Shown in pieces: positions 36,868 to 45,950 of a stretch of 52,377 nucleotides of DNA (positions are counted from its first letter, which is position 1; each line of letters opens with the position of its first letter). Under the pieces are notes generated by a model that was given only the letters and a program-made list of their open reading frames with translations, was not told the DNA's origin and did not search any database. The position numbers and the translations under genes are program-made. The stretch is from an uncultured Acidobacteriia bacterium (GTDB taxonomy: Bacteria > Acidobacteriota > Terriglobia > Bryobacterales > Bryobacteraceae): the NCBI GenBank assembly GCA_903881085.1, contig CAIRSA010000286.1, positions 1-52,377 on the forward strand, given 5' to 3'.

Positions 36868-37452
36868 ATGAGTCAGTTGATTTGCCCCAAAGGCCACGCA
36901 TCAACAGAAACCGATTTCTGCTCCGAGTGCGGCATCAAGCTCGGACAAGCGCAGGCGTCCACCGCAGTCTGCCCCGACTGTCAGGCACCGCATTCCGGCG
37001 AAGAGTTCTGCGAGATCTGCGGTTACAACTTCAAGAGCGGCGCACATGGAGAACTGCACCCTGCGCCGCCCGCACCGCCTCCGCCAACGCGGTGGGAACT
37101 GATGATCGAAATCGACCCGGCGCTGCGCACAGAAGACAGCCCGGAACCGCCGCCAAGCTTTACGCCGGCCACCATCCACCTGAACCCCGGCTCCGTGTTG
37201 ATTGGCCGCACCAGCGCCAAACGAGCCATCCATCCGGATGTGGCGCTCGATTCCGATGACGCAGTCTCACACCGCCACGCGCTGCTCGACGTGCGCACAG
37301 ACGGGCATCTATTTCTTCGCGACATCGGCTCATCGAACGGCACCATGCGCAACGGCAAACCCCTGCCCGCCATGGAGGACATCGAACTCGCAAACGGCGA
37401 CCGCATCGAACTGGGCCACTGGACGCGCCTAACGGTGAAGGCATCCTCATGA
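36868..37452 (+). CDS. FHA-domain protein with N-terminal zinc ribbons
   Basis: 194 residues. Cysteine clusters lie at Cys6/18/21 (first ribbon, with His10 possibly as a fourth ligand) and Cys35/38/48/51. A proline-rich linker (64-74) leads to an FHA domain from about 100 to 192: GR at 113-114, the SHRHA loop (134-138) and SSNGT (155-159), the usual phosphothreonine-binding positions. FHA proteins read phosphothreonine, and PknG is known to act on FHA proteins of the GarA/OdhI type. GarA's ETT phosphorylation site is not recognisable here, so it may be a reader rather than a metabolic switch. It overlaps the next gene by ATGA. Confidence 0.94.
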   Translation: MSQLICPKGHASTETDFCSECGIKLGQAQASTAVCPDCQAPHSGEEFCEICGYNFKSGAHGELHPAPPAPPPPTRWELMIEIDPALRTEDSPEPPPSFTPATIHLNPGSVLIGRTSAKRAIHPDVALDSDDAVSHRHALLDVRTDGHLFLRDIGSSNGTMRNGKPLPAMEDIELANGDRIELGHWTRLTVKASS

Positions 37453-38765
37453 AATTCAAGTTAACCACTCCCGTTATTCTGTGGCTTTCCAGTGCAGGCA
37501 TCGCTCTGCTTGCCGTCTTCATGATGGTGGCTGCGCTGCACTCCGTCTCGCTGCACCGTCAGGCGCTGAAGACAGTGGCCAAAGACTCCGCGCCGAGCAT
37601 CATCGCAGCTCAGAAGATGCGTGCGGCGCTGTCGGACATGGATGCCAACGTCGCCAACGAACTGCTCAATCCCACTGCCTCAGCCGAAGCGCTCAGCGCC
37701 TACGAAACACGCCGCAAGGAACTGGCCAATGCCTTGATCGCGGCTTCGGAAAACGTCACCTTCGGCGATGCAGAGCGGATCCCGCTGCAGACTCTGGAAT
37801 TCAACCTCAGCAGCTACGAACGCCAGGCCCAGAGCGCCCGTCTGCTGCCGGATCGCGATCGCTCGCGCGCCGCCTATCGCAACGCAATGACGCTAATGTC
37901 AGTGACGCTGCTGCCGGCCGCCGAAGCGCTCGACATTGCGAATCGTGCGGAGCTGGAAAAGAGTTACCAGCAACTCACATCGAGTTCAGCCGTCAGCCGC
38001 TTCCTGCTTTGGTTTGCCTCAGCCTGCCTTCTGGCGGCGTTGGCTTGGGTGCAGATGTTTCTCAACAATCGCGTGCGCCGCAGATTCAACTTGCCGCTGC
38101 TTGCAGCCACACTGGTCGTGATCGTATTTCTTCTTGTCGTGAATGCTGCCCTCTCAGCCGGCGAACATCAATTGAAGGTAGTGAAAGAAGACGCCTTCCA
38201 GTCCATTCACGACCTATGGCGCACGCTTGCTTCGGCCTACGATGCCAACGCCGACGAAAGCCGCTATCTGCTTGACCCTGCCAACGCCGCCGCCTACGAA
38301 CGCGACTTCTTCGCAAAAGCCAATAACATCGCCGAGATCGAGAAAGGCCAGTCGATTGAAAACTGGGAACCGATTTCAAAGCAGACCAAGGGCCTGCTCT
38401 TTGACGAACTGCGCAACATCACCTTCGCAGGCGAGCGCGAAGCAGCGATGGAATCTATCCGCACCTGGGTCGCGTATGTCAAAATCGACAACAAGATCCG
38501 AGCACTCAATCGCGAAGGCAAAACCAAGGAAGCTCTGGAACTTTGCATTGGCAGCAAGCCAGGGCAATCCAACTGGGCGTTCGAACAGTTCGAAAAATCC
38601 GTGCGCAAAACCATCGAGATCAACCAGTCGGAATTTGACAAGGCGGCGGACACCGGCTTCAGCAGGCTCGCCGGTTTCGAAGTCATCACCCCGGTGGTTA
38701 CGCTGCTCTGCGCGCTGCTCGGCTATTTCGGCCTCATCGTGCGCATCCGCGAATATTCCGCATAA
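37449..38765 (+). CDS. Four-helix inner-membrane sensor-like protein (GlnX-like topology)
   Basis: 438 residues. Helices are predicted at about 8-31, 184-206, 214-236 and 412-434, giving two periplasmic helical segments (32-183 and 237-411) of similar size, resembling tandem four-helix-bundle sensor domains as found in chemoreceptors. Mycobacterial GlnX, encoded with PknG, is of nearly the same length (about 439 residues) and, as I recall, four helices; I found no alignable motif, so the link is by length, topology and position. In mycobacteria GlnX passes a periplasmic amino-acid signal from GlnH to PknG. No GlnH-like binding protein is encoded here. It ends the operon. Confidence 0.85.
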   Translation: MKFKLTTPVILWLSSAGIALLAVFMMVAALHSVSLHRQALKTVAKDSAPSIIAAQKMRAALSDMDANVANELLNPTASAEALSAYETRRKELANALIAASENVTFGDAERIPLQTLEFNLSSYERQAQSARLLPDRDRSRAAYRNAMTLMSVTLLPAAEALDIANRAELEKSYQQLTSSSAVSRFLLWFASACLLAALAWVQMFLNNRVRRRFNLPLLAATLVVIVFLLVVNAALSAGEHQLKVVKEDAFQSIHDLWRTLASAYDANADESRYLLDPANAAAYERDFFAKANNIAEIEKGQSIENWEPISKQTKGLLFDELRNITFAGEREAAMESIRTWVAYVKIDNKIRALNREGKTKEALELCIGSKPGQSNWAFEQFEKSVRKTIEINQSEFDKAADTGFSRLAGFEVITPVVTLLCALLGYFGLIVRIREYSA

Positions 38766-38833
38766 CAAGCACCCTAGGTGATAAGATTCGAGAAACGGGT
38801 CTATCATTCATTCCGGCACCCACGGGAGGTTAA

Positions 38834-41800
38834 ATGCGTTTCATCCAGGCAATCATTTTTGCAGGCCTGTGCAGCAGTTTGCTCACGGCACAAGATCCGC
38901 GCGGCTCGGTTACCGGACGCGTGATCGATAAGTCCGGCGCGGCCATCGCCAACATCGAAGTGCGCGCCATCAACCGCGGCACCGGCGTAGCCGTAGCGGG
39001 CAAGACCAGTTCCGCCGGCGACTTCACCATCCCCTTCCTCACTCCGGGCTTTTATTCGGTAACGGCAGAAAGCGCCGGCTTCAAGAAGTTCGTGCGTGAA
39101 AACATCGAAGTACGCGGCACGGAAACAGTGAACGTCGAGGCCATCCTGGAACCCGGCGCGGTAACCGAAACCGTGCAGGTCACCGCCGAAAGCCCGGTGC
39201 TAAGCACCACCGATGCCAGCCAGGGTACCGTAATCATGAACAACGCCGTGGTCGAACTGCCGCTGCTCGCCGGCAACCCGGTGGAGTTCGCATTGCTCGA
39301 CCCCGCCGCACAAAACGAGACCGACATGCGCCTGCGCGGAGCCAGCGCGACGAACGCCAGTTCGCAATGGTCGTCCATGGGCGCCGGCGCCTACAACAAC
39401 GAGTTCCAGATTGACGGCGTCTCCAACACCTTCGCCGATGGCAGCGGCAAAGCGCGCGTCGCCTTCAATCCCCCGGCCTCCGCCATCGGCCAATTCAAGA
39501 TCGTCACCAACCCGTTCGATGCCTCCGCCGGCAACTCGCTTGGCGCCACGGTGAACGTAAGCACGAAAGCCGGCACGAACCAATTTCATGGCGAGCTCCA
39601 TTATTACGGTCGCAATTCCGCGCTCGACACTACCGACTTCTTCAGCAACAAGCGCGGCGTGGCCAAGACCGTGTATCAGGACAACCGCTTCGGTGCATCG
39701 CTCGGCGGCCCCATCACCGTTCCCAAACTCTACAACGGCCACAACAAGACGTTCTTCTTTTATACATGGGAAGAGAATCTGTGGGCAGTGCCCCAACCCT
39801 TCACCGGCACCGTGCCCACCGCGGCACAGCGCCAGGGCGACTTCTCAGGCCTGTTGGCACTTGGTAGCCGCTACCAGATTTACGATCCCTTCACCACGCG
39901 CCCCGCCCCCAACAACCGCTTTCAACGCGATGCGTTCGCGGGCAACATCGTGCCCAAATCGCGCTTCAACACTACCGGCGCAAATCTCGCCAATCTTTTC
40001 CCGCTACCCAATCAGCCCGGAGTGGTCGACGGCACCAACAACTATTTCAACCCCGATAAATCGAGCGAGTATTACTACGTGCACCTCGCCCGCTTCGATC
40101 ACGCCTTCAGCGAATCGCACCGCCTCTTCGTGCGTGTGGATTACGACTTCTGGGAAGAGCACAAGAACAAGCAGTACACCAACCAGATTCAAGGCATCGT
40201 ACTCAATCGCATCAACCGCGGCATCGCGCTCGACGATGTGGTGCTGCTCACCCCCAACCTGGTATTGAACATCCGCTACGGTTTTACCGAACAGGACTTC
40301 CCCGAGCGCCGCGTGACGCAAGGCTACAATCTGGCCTCGCTCGGATTCTCGCCCGCGCTGCTGAAACTCATCGACCCCGCACGCGCCACACTGCCGCGCG
40401 TTTCGCTGGGCTCTTACTCCGGCTACTCCACTTGGGAGACTGGCGATGGCACCAACAACAGCCTCACGCACAATTTGAACGCCAACCTCACCACGCAGCG
40501 CGGCATCCACTCCATCCGTTTCGGCGCCGACTTCCGCGCATATCGTGCGTTTCAAAATCGTTATCCGTTCGAGACCGCGCCCGACCTGGCATTCCGCTCC
40601 ACGTACACGAATGGGCCGCTTGACACGGCAGGCGCCTCGCCCATCGGGCAGGACCTGGCTTCCATGCTGATGGGCATTGTCGCCTCAGGCTCTATGTCGA
40701 ACGCCACCACCTTCGCCACGCAGAATCTTTACCTCGGCGGCTATGTGCAGGACGACATCAAGCTGACTTCGAAACTCACTATCAATGTAGGCTTGCGCTA
40801 CGAACTGGAATCGCCGATGACCGAACGCTTCGACCGCCTCGTCACGGGTTTCGCCTTCAATAGCCCCAGCCCCATTGACGCGCAGGCCCGTGCAGCCTAT
40901 GCGTTGAAGCCCATCCCCGAGATCCCCGTAAGTCAGTTCGGTCTGCGCGGCGGCGTGCTTTACTCAGGACAAACCGAAACCGGCCGCAGTCCGTTCCGCA
41001 AGGAACTCCACAACTTCCTGCCGCGGTTCGGCCTGGCATGGCAAGTCCGCCCGAAGACCACAGTGCGCGCCGGCTACGGCATTTTCTTTGGCTCGCTTGG
41101 CGTCAACGCGACCGTGCCGATCATGTACGGCTATACGCAGTCAACGCCCATCATTCCCTCGCTCGATAACGGACAGTCATACCCTGCCCTGGCGACCAAC
41201 CCATTCCCGAACGGACTCCTGCCCATCCCTGGAAAGTCCGGCGGCCTCAGCACCTACATGGGGCAGTCCATCAGTTTCGAAGGACCCAACCGTCTGCAAC
41301 CCTACTCGCAGCGCTGGTCGATGGCATTGCAGCAACTCTTCCCCGGCCAGATGCTGATTGAGGCTTCTTACGTTGGCAACCGCAGCACTCATCTCACTGC
41401 CGTGCGCCAGATTGACGCTACGCCCGCGCAGTACCTGAGCACCTCGCTAACGCGCGACACAGCAGCTATCAACTTTCTGAGCGGTACAGTGGCAAATCCG
41501 CTTTATGGCTTAGCTCCACTGTTCACATCGACCACTATTTCGCGCGCCAATCTGCTGCGCCCGTACCCGCAATTTACAGGCATCGCGATGAACGATTCCG
41601 TTGGCTACAGCTGGTATCACTCGCTGCAAATCCGCGCCGAACGGCGCTTCAACCGCGGCCTCACCCTGAACGGCGGCTACGCCTTCACCAAACTGATGGA
41701 AGCCACCAGCTTCCTCAACGATACCGATCCAATGCCCTACCGCGGCCTTTCCGCATCGCACCGCCCGCACCGAGTGACCTTCAGTTCACTGTGGGAGATC

Positions 41801-42295
41801 CCCGTAGGACGCAAGCGCGCCTACCTCAATCACATGGCCCGTCCGCTGGAAGCAGTGATCGGCAACTGGCAGATGAGCGCCATCGTCATCCGCCAGGCAG
41901 GCCCGCCGCTGGCCTGGGGCAACATCATCTTCAACGGCAATCCCGACCTGATTCAGCTGGATAAAGGCGACCGCAACGTCGACCGATGGTTCAACATTGA
42001 CTCAGGGTTCAACAACAACTCAGCGCAAGCGCTATCATCGAACATCCGCTATTTCCCGGTGCGGCTGGCCAGTGTTCAGGCGGATGGGCAGGCAAAGTGG
42101 GATGTCGGTATAGCCAAAGGCTTCCGTTTCGGCGAACGCATCAACCTGAAGGTTCGCGCGCAAATCTTCAACCTGATGAATCATCCGAATTTCGCTGCAC
42201 CAAACGTGTCGCCCACATCAACGGCCTTCGGCCAGGTGACCGCAACAGCAGGGCTCTCCAGACAGGTTCAGCTCGCAGCGACGATTACGTTCTGA
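38834..42295 (+). CDS. TonB-dependent receptor with carboxypeptidase-regulatory-like domain
   Basis: 1153 residues behind GGAGG at four bases. The signal peptide ends near LLTAQ. Residues about 22-110 are an Ig-like/carboxypeptidase-regulatory domain (GSVTGRVIDKSGAAIANIEV). The plug (about 130-240) contains DGVSNTFADGSGK and GATVNVSTKAGTNQFHG. The rest is an outer-membrane beta-barrel ending in Phe (QLAATITF). These giant receptors are the hallmark outer-membrane transporters of Acidobacteria and are presumed to take up large oligosaccharides or other polymers, energised by TonB. The gene follows the PknG operon after 68 bases, with its own ribosome site; it may be independent. It converges on the amidohydrolase gene four bases away. 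Confidence 0.95.
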   Translation: MRFIQAIIFAGLCSSLLTAQDPRGSVTGRVIDKSGAAIANIEVRAINRGTGVAVAGKTSSAGDFTIPFLTPGFYSVTAESAGFKKFVRENIEVRGTETVNVEAILEPGAVTETVQVTAESPVLSTTDASQGTVIMNNAVVELPLLAGNPVEFALLDPAAQNETDMRLRGASATNASSQWSSMGAGAYNNEFQIDGVSNTFADGSGKARVAFNPPASAIGQFKIVTNPFDASAGNSLGATVNVSTKAGTNQFHGELHYYGRNSALDTTDFFSNKRGVAKTVYQDNRFGASLGGPITVPKLYNGHNKTFFFYTWEENLWAVPQPFTGTVPTAAQRQGDFSGLLALGSRYQIYDPFTTRPAPNNRFQRDAFAGNIVPKSRFNTTGANLANLFPLPNQPGVVDGTNNYFNPDKSSEYYYVHLARFDHAFSESHRLFVRVDYDFWEEHKNKQYTNQIQGIVLNRINRGIALDDVVLLTPNLVLNIRYGFTEQDFPERRVTQGYNLASLGFSPALLKLIDPARATLPRVSLGSYSGYSTWETGDGTNNSLTHNLNANLTTQRGIHSIRFGADFRAYRAFQNRYPFETAPDLAFRSTYTNGPLDTAGASPIGQDLASMLMGIVASGSMSNATTFATQNLYLGGYVQDDIKLTSKLTINVGLRYELESPMTERFDRLVTGFAFNSPSPIDAQARAAYALKPIPEIPVSQFGLRGGVLYSGQTETGRSPFRKELHNFLPRFGLAWQVRPKTTVRAGYGIFFGSLGVNATVPIMYGYTQSTPIIPSLDNGQSYPALATNPFPNGLLPIPGKSGGLSTYMGQSISFEGPNRLQPYSQRWSMALQQLFPGQMLIEASYVGNRSTHLTAVRQIDATPAQYLSTSLTRDTAAINFLSGTVANPLYGLAPLFTSTTISRANLLRPYPQFTGIAMNDSVGYSWYHSLQIRAERRFNRGLTLNGGYAFTKLMEATSFLNDTDPMPYRGLSASHRPHRVTFSSLWEIPVGRKRAYLNHMARPLEAVIGNWQMSAIVIRQAGPPLAWGNIIFNGNPDLIQLDKGDRNVDRWFNIDSGFNNNSAQALSSNIRYFPVRLASVQADGQAKWDVGIAKGFRFGERINLKVRAQIFNLMNHPNFAAPNVSPTSTAFGQVTATAGLSRQVQLAATITF

Positions 42296-42299
42296 GCCT

Positions 42300-43535
42300 C
42301 TAACGCTTTGGGTATTCGATCTTGCCCTCGCGCCACGGCACGCCTGCGCGCCCGTTAAAGTCGAATACGATCTTGCCCGCGCGGACGGTCATCTCGCAGC
42401 CCAGCCGCTGGCTGCCTTCAATCCGTCCGCCACGCACGTCAACGTAGCCGAACTTGCCCTTCTCCATCCGCAGCACGGCGATGTCAGCCTCTGCGCCAAC
42501 GCCGATCTGTCCGAGCTCCGGCCGGCGCATCTCCGTAGCCGGATTGGTAGTGGATTCGCGAATCACTTCCAGCAGCGGAACACCCATCGCCAGAAACTTC
42601 GACATCACGTTCAACATATCGATCATCGCGCCGTTTACGGAACTCGAATGCAAATCGGTGGAGATCGAATCCGGCCAAAAGCCTTGCTTCACAAGAGGCT
42701 CAGCAACAGGAAAGTGGAAGCTCCCTCCGCCGTGCCCGACGTCGAACTTCACCCCGCGCTTACGCGCCGCCAGAAGGTACTCCGCCGCATGCCCGTCCTT
42801 GTCAATCAAAGGCGCGGGAAAGCGGTAAAAGTGCGTGCTGATGTCGCCGGGGCGCAGTTTGTCTGTGACCATCGTTTGATACGATTTTTCGAAGTATCCG
42901 AAATCAACCATCACCGGCAGATTCGCCAGATTGCCTGCTTCCACGGCCTTTTCGACGGAGATGAAATTCATCTGCCGCCAGTGCGCCGTCTTGATGGCGA
43001 CAACCACGTCGGCATTCTTCGCCGCGGTTTGCGCCACCATCGCCGGGTTCATATCGAACTGGTTTTGATCCACGGCATCGTCCTCGCTGAGCATGCCCAC
43101 GCCGACAATATTGATCATGGCCAGCACGCGCGTTTTTGAAGTGTCGATCACGCGCCGCCTGAAATCGGCAAAGTCGCGCCAGCCGGAGGTGCCCGCATCC
43201 ACCATCGTGGTGACGCCGGCGCGGAAGCCGACGGCATCAGGCTGCACGCTGATGTCGCCATCGGCGATCACCGCATGCTTAGGCCCCCAGAAAACATGCA
43301 CGTGAATATCGACAAGGCCCGGCGTCACAAAAAGGCCGGAAACATCGATGGTCTTCTTTGCTGCGGTAGCCGGAAGACTGGCGCTGACTGCCGCGATCTT
43401 TCCATTCAGGATGGCAACATCGCGCGTTGCGTTCACCCCGTTCTTAGGATCGATAACAGTGCCGCCCTTCAGAATCAGGTCATACTGCTGGGCGAACCCC
43501 ACGAGTGCGAAGACCAGAAAGAGCGCGATTTTCAT
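42300..43535 (-). CDS. Exported amidohydrolase/dihydroorotase-like deacetylase
   Basis: 411 residues with a signal peptide (MKIALFLVFALVGFAQQ). The amidohydrolase composite fold is clear: LILKGGTVIDPKNGVNA, GLVDIHVHVFWGPKH with the HxH metal ligands, GVTTMVDAGTSGW, and the C-terminal ADIAVLRMEKGKFGYVDVRG. The lysine and histidine ligands after the HxH include the conserved GHGGGSFHF and STDLHSSS segments. Relatives deacetylate N-acetyl sugars or amino acids or hydrolyse cyclic amides. It overlaps the upstream sugar isomerase by ATGA, so the two act in one pathway. Export suggests work on periplasmic substrates. Exact substrate unknown. Confidence 0.9.
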   Translation of the reverse strand: MKIALFLVFALVGFAQQYDLILKGGTVIDPKNGVNATRDVAILNGKIAAVSASLPATAAKKTIDVSGLFVTPGLVDIHVHVFWGPKHAVIADGDISVQPDAVGFRAGVTTMVDAGTSGWRDFADFRRRVIDTSKTRVLAMINIVGVGMLSEDDAVDQNQFDMNPAMVAQTAAKNADVVVAIKTAHWRQMNFISVEKAVEAGNLANLPVMVDFGYFEKSYQTMVTDKLRPGDISTHFYRFPAPLIDKDGHAAEYLLAARKRGVKFDVGHGGGSFHFPVAEPLVKQGFWPDSISTDLHSSSVNGAMIDMLNVMSKFLAMGVPLLEVIRESTTNPATEMRRPELGQIGVGAEADIAVLRMEKGKFGYVDVRGGRIEGSQRLGCEMTVRAGKIVFDFNGRAGVPWREGKIEYPKR

Positions 43536-44398
43536 AGCGAATACTTCCGCACAACGCGCTTCAACTCGCCGGCCAGTCGTGGCACCGCAGTCTCTGAATT
43601 TTCGTTGCTCTCATATTCCAGCGAGACGAAGCCCTTGTACCCGCCTTGCGCAAACATCTGCAGCAGACGATCCCAGTCGGCATTTTCCTTCGTGCCGTCC
43701 GCCCCGGCGATGCGCTCTTTGAAGTGCACGTTCACCGCATAGGGGATGCACAGAGCGACCTGCGAATAACCGTCCTTCGGAAAATTTCCTGTATCCAGAT
43801 TGATGCCCACCCACGGCGAATCGGCCTGCTTCACAATCGCCACGGTTGGCTCCGCAGTCGTGGTCAAGCCGCCGTCGTCTTCCACGCCAAGAATGATGCC
43901 CCTACCGCCGGCGTATTCCGCAGCCCGTTTCAAAACCTCAACCGCCCACGTGATGGCCTGCGCTTCGCTCGCGCCCTTGGGCACAGTGCCGCCGAATATG
44001 CGCACGTGCGTCGCGCCCACTCGTTCGGCTACATCGATCCATTTCTTCGCATTCTCCACCTCTGCCCGCTGCAACTCCGCCGTGGGCTGGCACAGCCGCA
44101 CACGCACCGCAACGCTGTACAGGCTCACGGCATTCTTATATGCAAGCCTGCGCAGGGAAGCCAGATATTGATTCGAGGTGTCAGGAAACCAATAGACGGT
44201 GGTATCAAGCCCATCGAGCCCAAGCTCCGCAACGTGGCGGATCAGTTGCTCGTAGGTCATCGATTTCGCCTCGAGCTGTTTGCGGAAAGAGTAGGCGACC
44301 AGTCCGGCGCGGAGATGGCCTTTCCCGGCTTGTTGACCAGAGAGTTGTAATCCGCCCGCCACTGCGGCAGCCCCGGCAATAAGTTCTCGTCGATTCAT
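43532..44398 (-). CDS. Sugar phosphate isomerase/epimerase (TIM barrel), Tat-type signal
   Basis: 288 residues. MNRRELIAGAAAVAGGLQL is a twin-arginine-like signal. The TIM-barrel family pattern follows: LGLDGLDTTVYWFP, VRIFGGTVPKG, ILGVEDDGG with the first ligand Glu, NLDTGNFP with Asp, NVHFKERI with His, and FVSLEYES near the end with the last Glu. It differs from the cytoplasmic copy at 6.7-7.6 kb in length and in being exported. It shares ATGA with the amidohydrolase gene. The gap to the divergent esterase gene is 55 bases and holds a palindrome. Confidence 0.9.
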   Translation of the reverse strand: MNRRELIAGAAAVAGGLQLSGQQAGKGHLRAGLVAYSFRKQLEAKSMTYEQLIRHVAELGLDGLDTTVYWFPDTSNQYLASLRRLAYKNAVSLYSVAVRVRLCQPTAELQRAEVENAKKWIDVAERVGATHVRIFGGTVPKGASEAQAITWAVEVLKRAAEYAGGRGIILGVEDDGGLTTTAEPTVAIVKQADSPWVGINLDTGNFPKDGYSQVALCIPYAVNVHFKERIAGADGTKENADWDRLLQMFAQGGYKGFVSLEYESNENSETAVPRLAGELKRVVRKYSL

Positions 44399-44417
44399 AG
44401 GTGATAGGAATTGTACC

Positions 44418-44447
44418 GCAGATCAGAGCACATATCTGCTATATACT
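44418..44447 (+). promoter_or_regulatory. Palindrome GCAGAT-N10-ATCTGC and -10 box before the esterase gene
   Basis: GCAGAT (44418-44423) and ATCTGC (44434-44439) form an inverted repeat in the 55-base divergent gap, possibly an operator. TATACT (44442-44447) ends six bases before the ATG at 44454, so the transcript would be nearly leaderless. No convincing -35. Confidence 0.35.
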
Positions 44448-44453
44448 CTCTCT

Positions 44454-45944
44454 ATGATTTCCCGCTCCATTTTGACGGCGCTGTTGCTCTCGCTCACCGC
44501 GCGCGCCGATGTTTCCCTGCCCTCTGTTCTCGCCAGTCACATGGTGCTGCAAAGAGGGAAGCCAGTCCATGTCTGGGGCAACGCGCAGGCGGGCGAGTCC
44601 GTATCCGTTTCCTTCCGCGGCAACACGCGCACGGCTTCGGCCAACGACATTGGGAAGTGGAGCGTTTCCCTGCCTGCGTCCGAAGCCGGCGGACCGTTTG
44701 AGCTGGTGATTGAGGGCCGCAATCGAATCGTACTGGATGACATTCTGGTCGGCGATGTGTGGATCGCCTCCGGCCAATCAAACATGGAGTTCACATTGAA
44801 AGAAGCCGTGAACGGCGCGGCGGAAGTAGCCGCTGCCACGCACCCGCGCATGCGTCTGTTCCATGTGAAGCGAATCGTGGCCGACCATCCAATGGACGAC
44901 TTGGAAGCGACCTGGGTGACCTGCACTCCAAAAGCCGCGGCCGACTTTTCCGCCGTCGCCATTTTCTTCGCCCGCCATTTGCAGGAGAAGCTCAACGTGC
45001 CAGTGGGCTTGATCGATAGCTCTTGGGGTGGCACGCCCGCCGAATCGTGGACCAGTCTTTCGTCGCTCTCCGCCGACGCCGCGCTGATGCCAGTGTTCTC
45101 CGAATGGTCGCGCATGAACTCCGTTCTAACCGTCACCAAACTGCGCCGCGATAAACAACTGGCCGAGTGGCGGGACGCCGTTGCCCGCGCCAAGGCCGAC
45201 GGCAAGCCCGGACCAGGATTTCCATGGAAGGCGAACGATGGCGGCGAATGGGCCCCAGCTTCGTTGTTCAATGCGATGATCGCTCCGCTCACCGCGTTTC
45301 CGATTCGCGGAGCCATCTGGTATCAAGGAGAAAGCAACGCATCGAAAGAACGTGCGCCTCTTTACAAGCGCCTGTTCGAAACCATGATCCAGGACTGGCG
45401 CCGCGCGTGGAATCAGGAGGACCTGCCGTTCTTTTTCGTGCAACTGGCGAACTACAAAACCGGCCCCGATTCGCGCTGGCCCGATCTTCGCGAAGCCCAG
45501 CGCCAGACATTGGAACTACGCAATACGGGCATGGCCGTCACTATCGATATCGGCACGCCAACCAACATTCATCCACCCAACAAGCAGGATGTGGGACTAC
45601 GCCTGGCGCTGGCCGCGCGGGCCATCGCATATGGAGAGCACATCGAATACTCCGGACCTACCGTGGAGAGGGCCACTGCCGAAGGCAGCGTTGTCCGCGT
45701 CGCCTTCAAGCACACAAGCAAGGGAATCGTAGCGCACGGAGGCCAACTTACGGGCTTTGAGATCGCAGGAAAAGACGGCGTGTTCAAAGCAGCAGAAGCG
45801 CGTCTCGAAGGCAATGAAGTCATCGTTTCGAATGTTTCCATTGCAGCGCCCACACAGGTTCGATATGGTTGGGCCGATAACCCGCAGTGCAATCTGTTCA
45901 ATACCGATGGCCTGCCCGCGTCGCCGTTTCGTACCGTGGAATAA
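44454..45944 (+). CDS. Sialate O-acetylesterase-like SGNH hydrolase
   Basis: 496 residues. The signal peptide MISRSILTALLLSLTARA precedes the family opening VSLPSVLASHMVLQRGKPV and a beta-sandwich. The SGNH block I is DVWIASGQSNMEF (nucleophile Ser in GQSN); LIDSSWGGTPAESW and IRGAIWYQGESNA are blocks II and III; and NIHPPNKQDVGLRLA carries the catalytic Asp/His pair in the last block. Such enzymes remove acetyl groups from sialic acids or, in soil bacteria, from acetylated hemicelluloses such as xylan. The neighbouring polysaccharide-active genes favour plant glycans. It is divergent from the isomerase. Confidence 0.93.
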   Translation: MISRSILTALLLSLTARADVSLPSVLASHMVLQRGKPVHVWGNAQAGESVSVSFRGNTRTASANDIGKWSVSLPASEAGGPFELVIEGRNRIVLDDILVGDVWIASGQSNMEFTLKEAVNGAAEVAAATHPRMRLFHVKRIVADHPMDDLEATWVTCTPKAAADFSAVAIFFARHLQEKLNVPVGLIDSSWGGTPAESWTSLSSLSADAALMPVFSEWSRMNSVLTVTKLRRDKQLAEWRDAVARAKADGKPGPGFPWKANDGGEWAPASLFNAMIAPLTAFPIRGAIWYQGESNASKERAPLYKRLFETMIQDWRRAWNQEDLPFFFVQLANYKTGPDSRWPDLREAQRQTLELRNTGMAVTIDIGTPTNIHPPNKQDVGLRLALAARAIAYGEHIEYSGPTVERATAEGSVVRVAFKHTSKGIVAHGGQLTGFEIAGKDGVFKAAEARLEGNEVIVSNVSIAAPTQVRYGWADNPQCNLFNTDGLPASPFRTVE

Positions 45945-45950
45945 CTGAAA

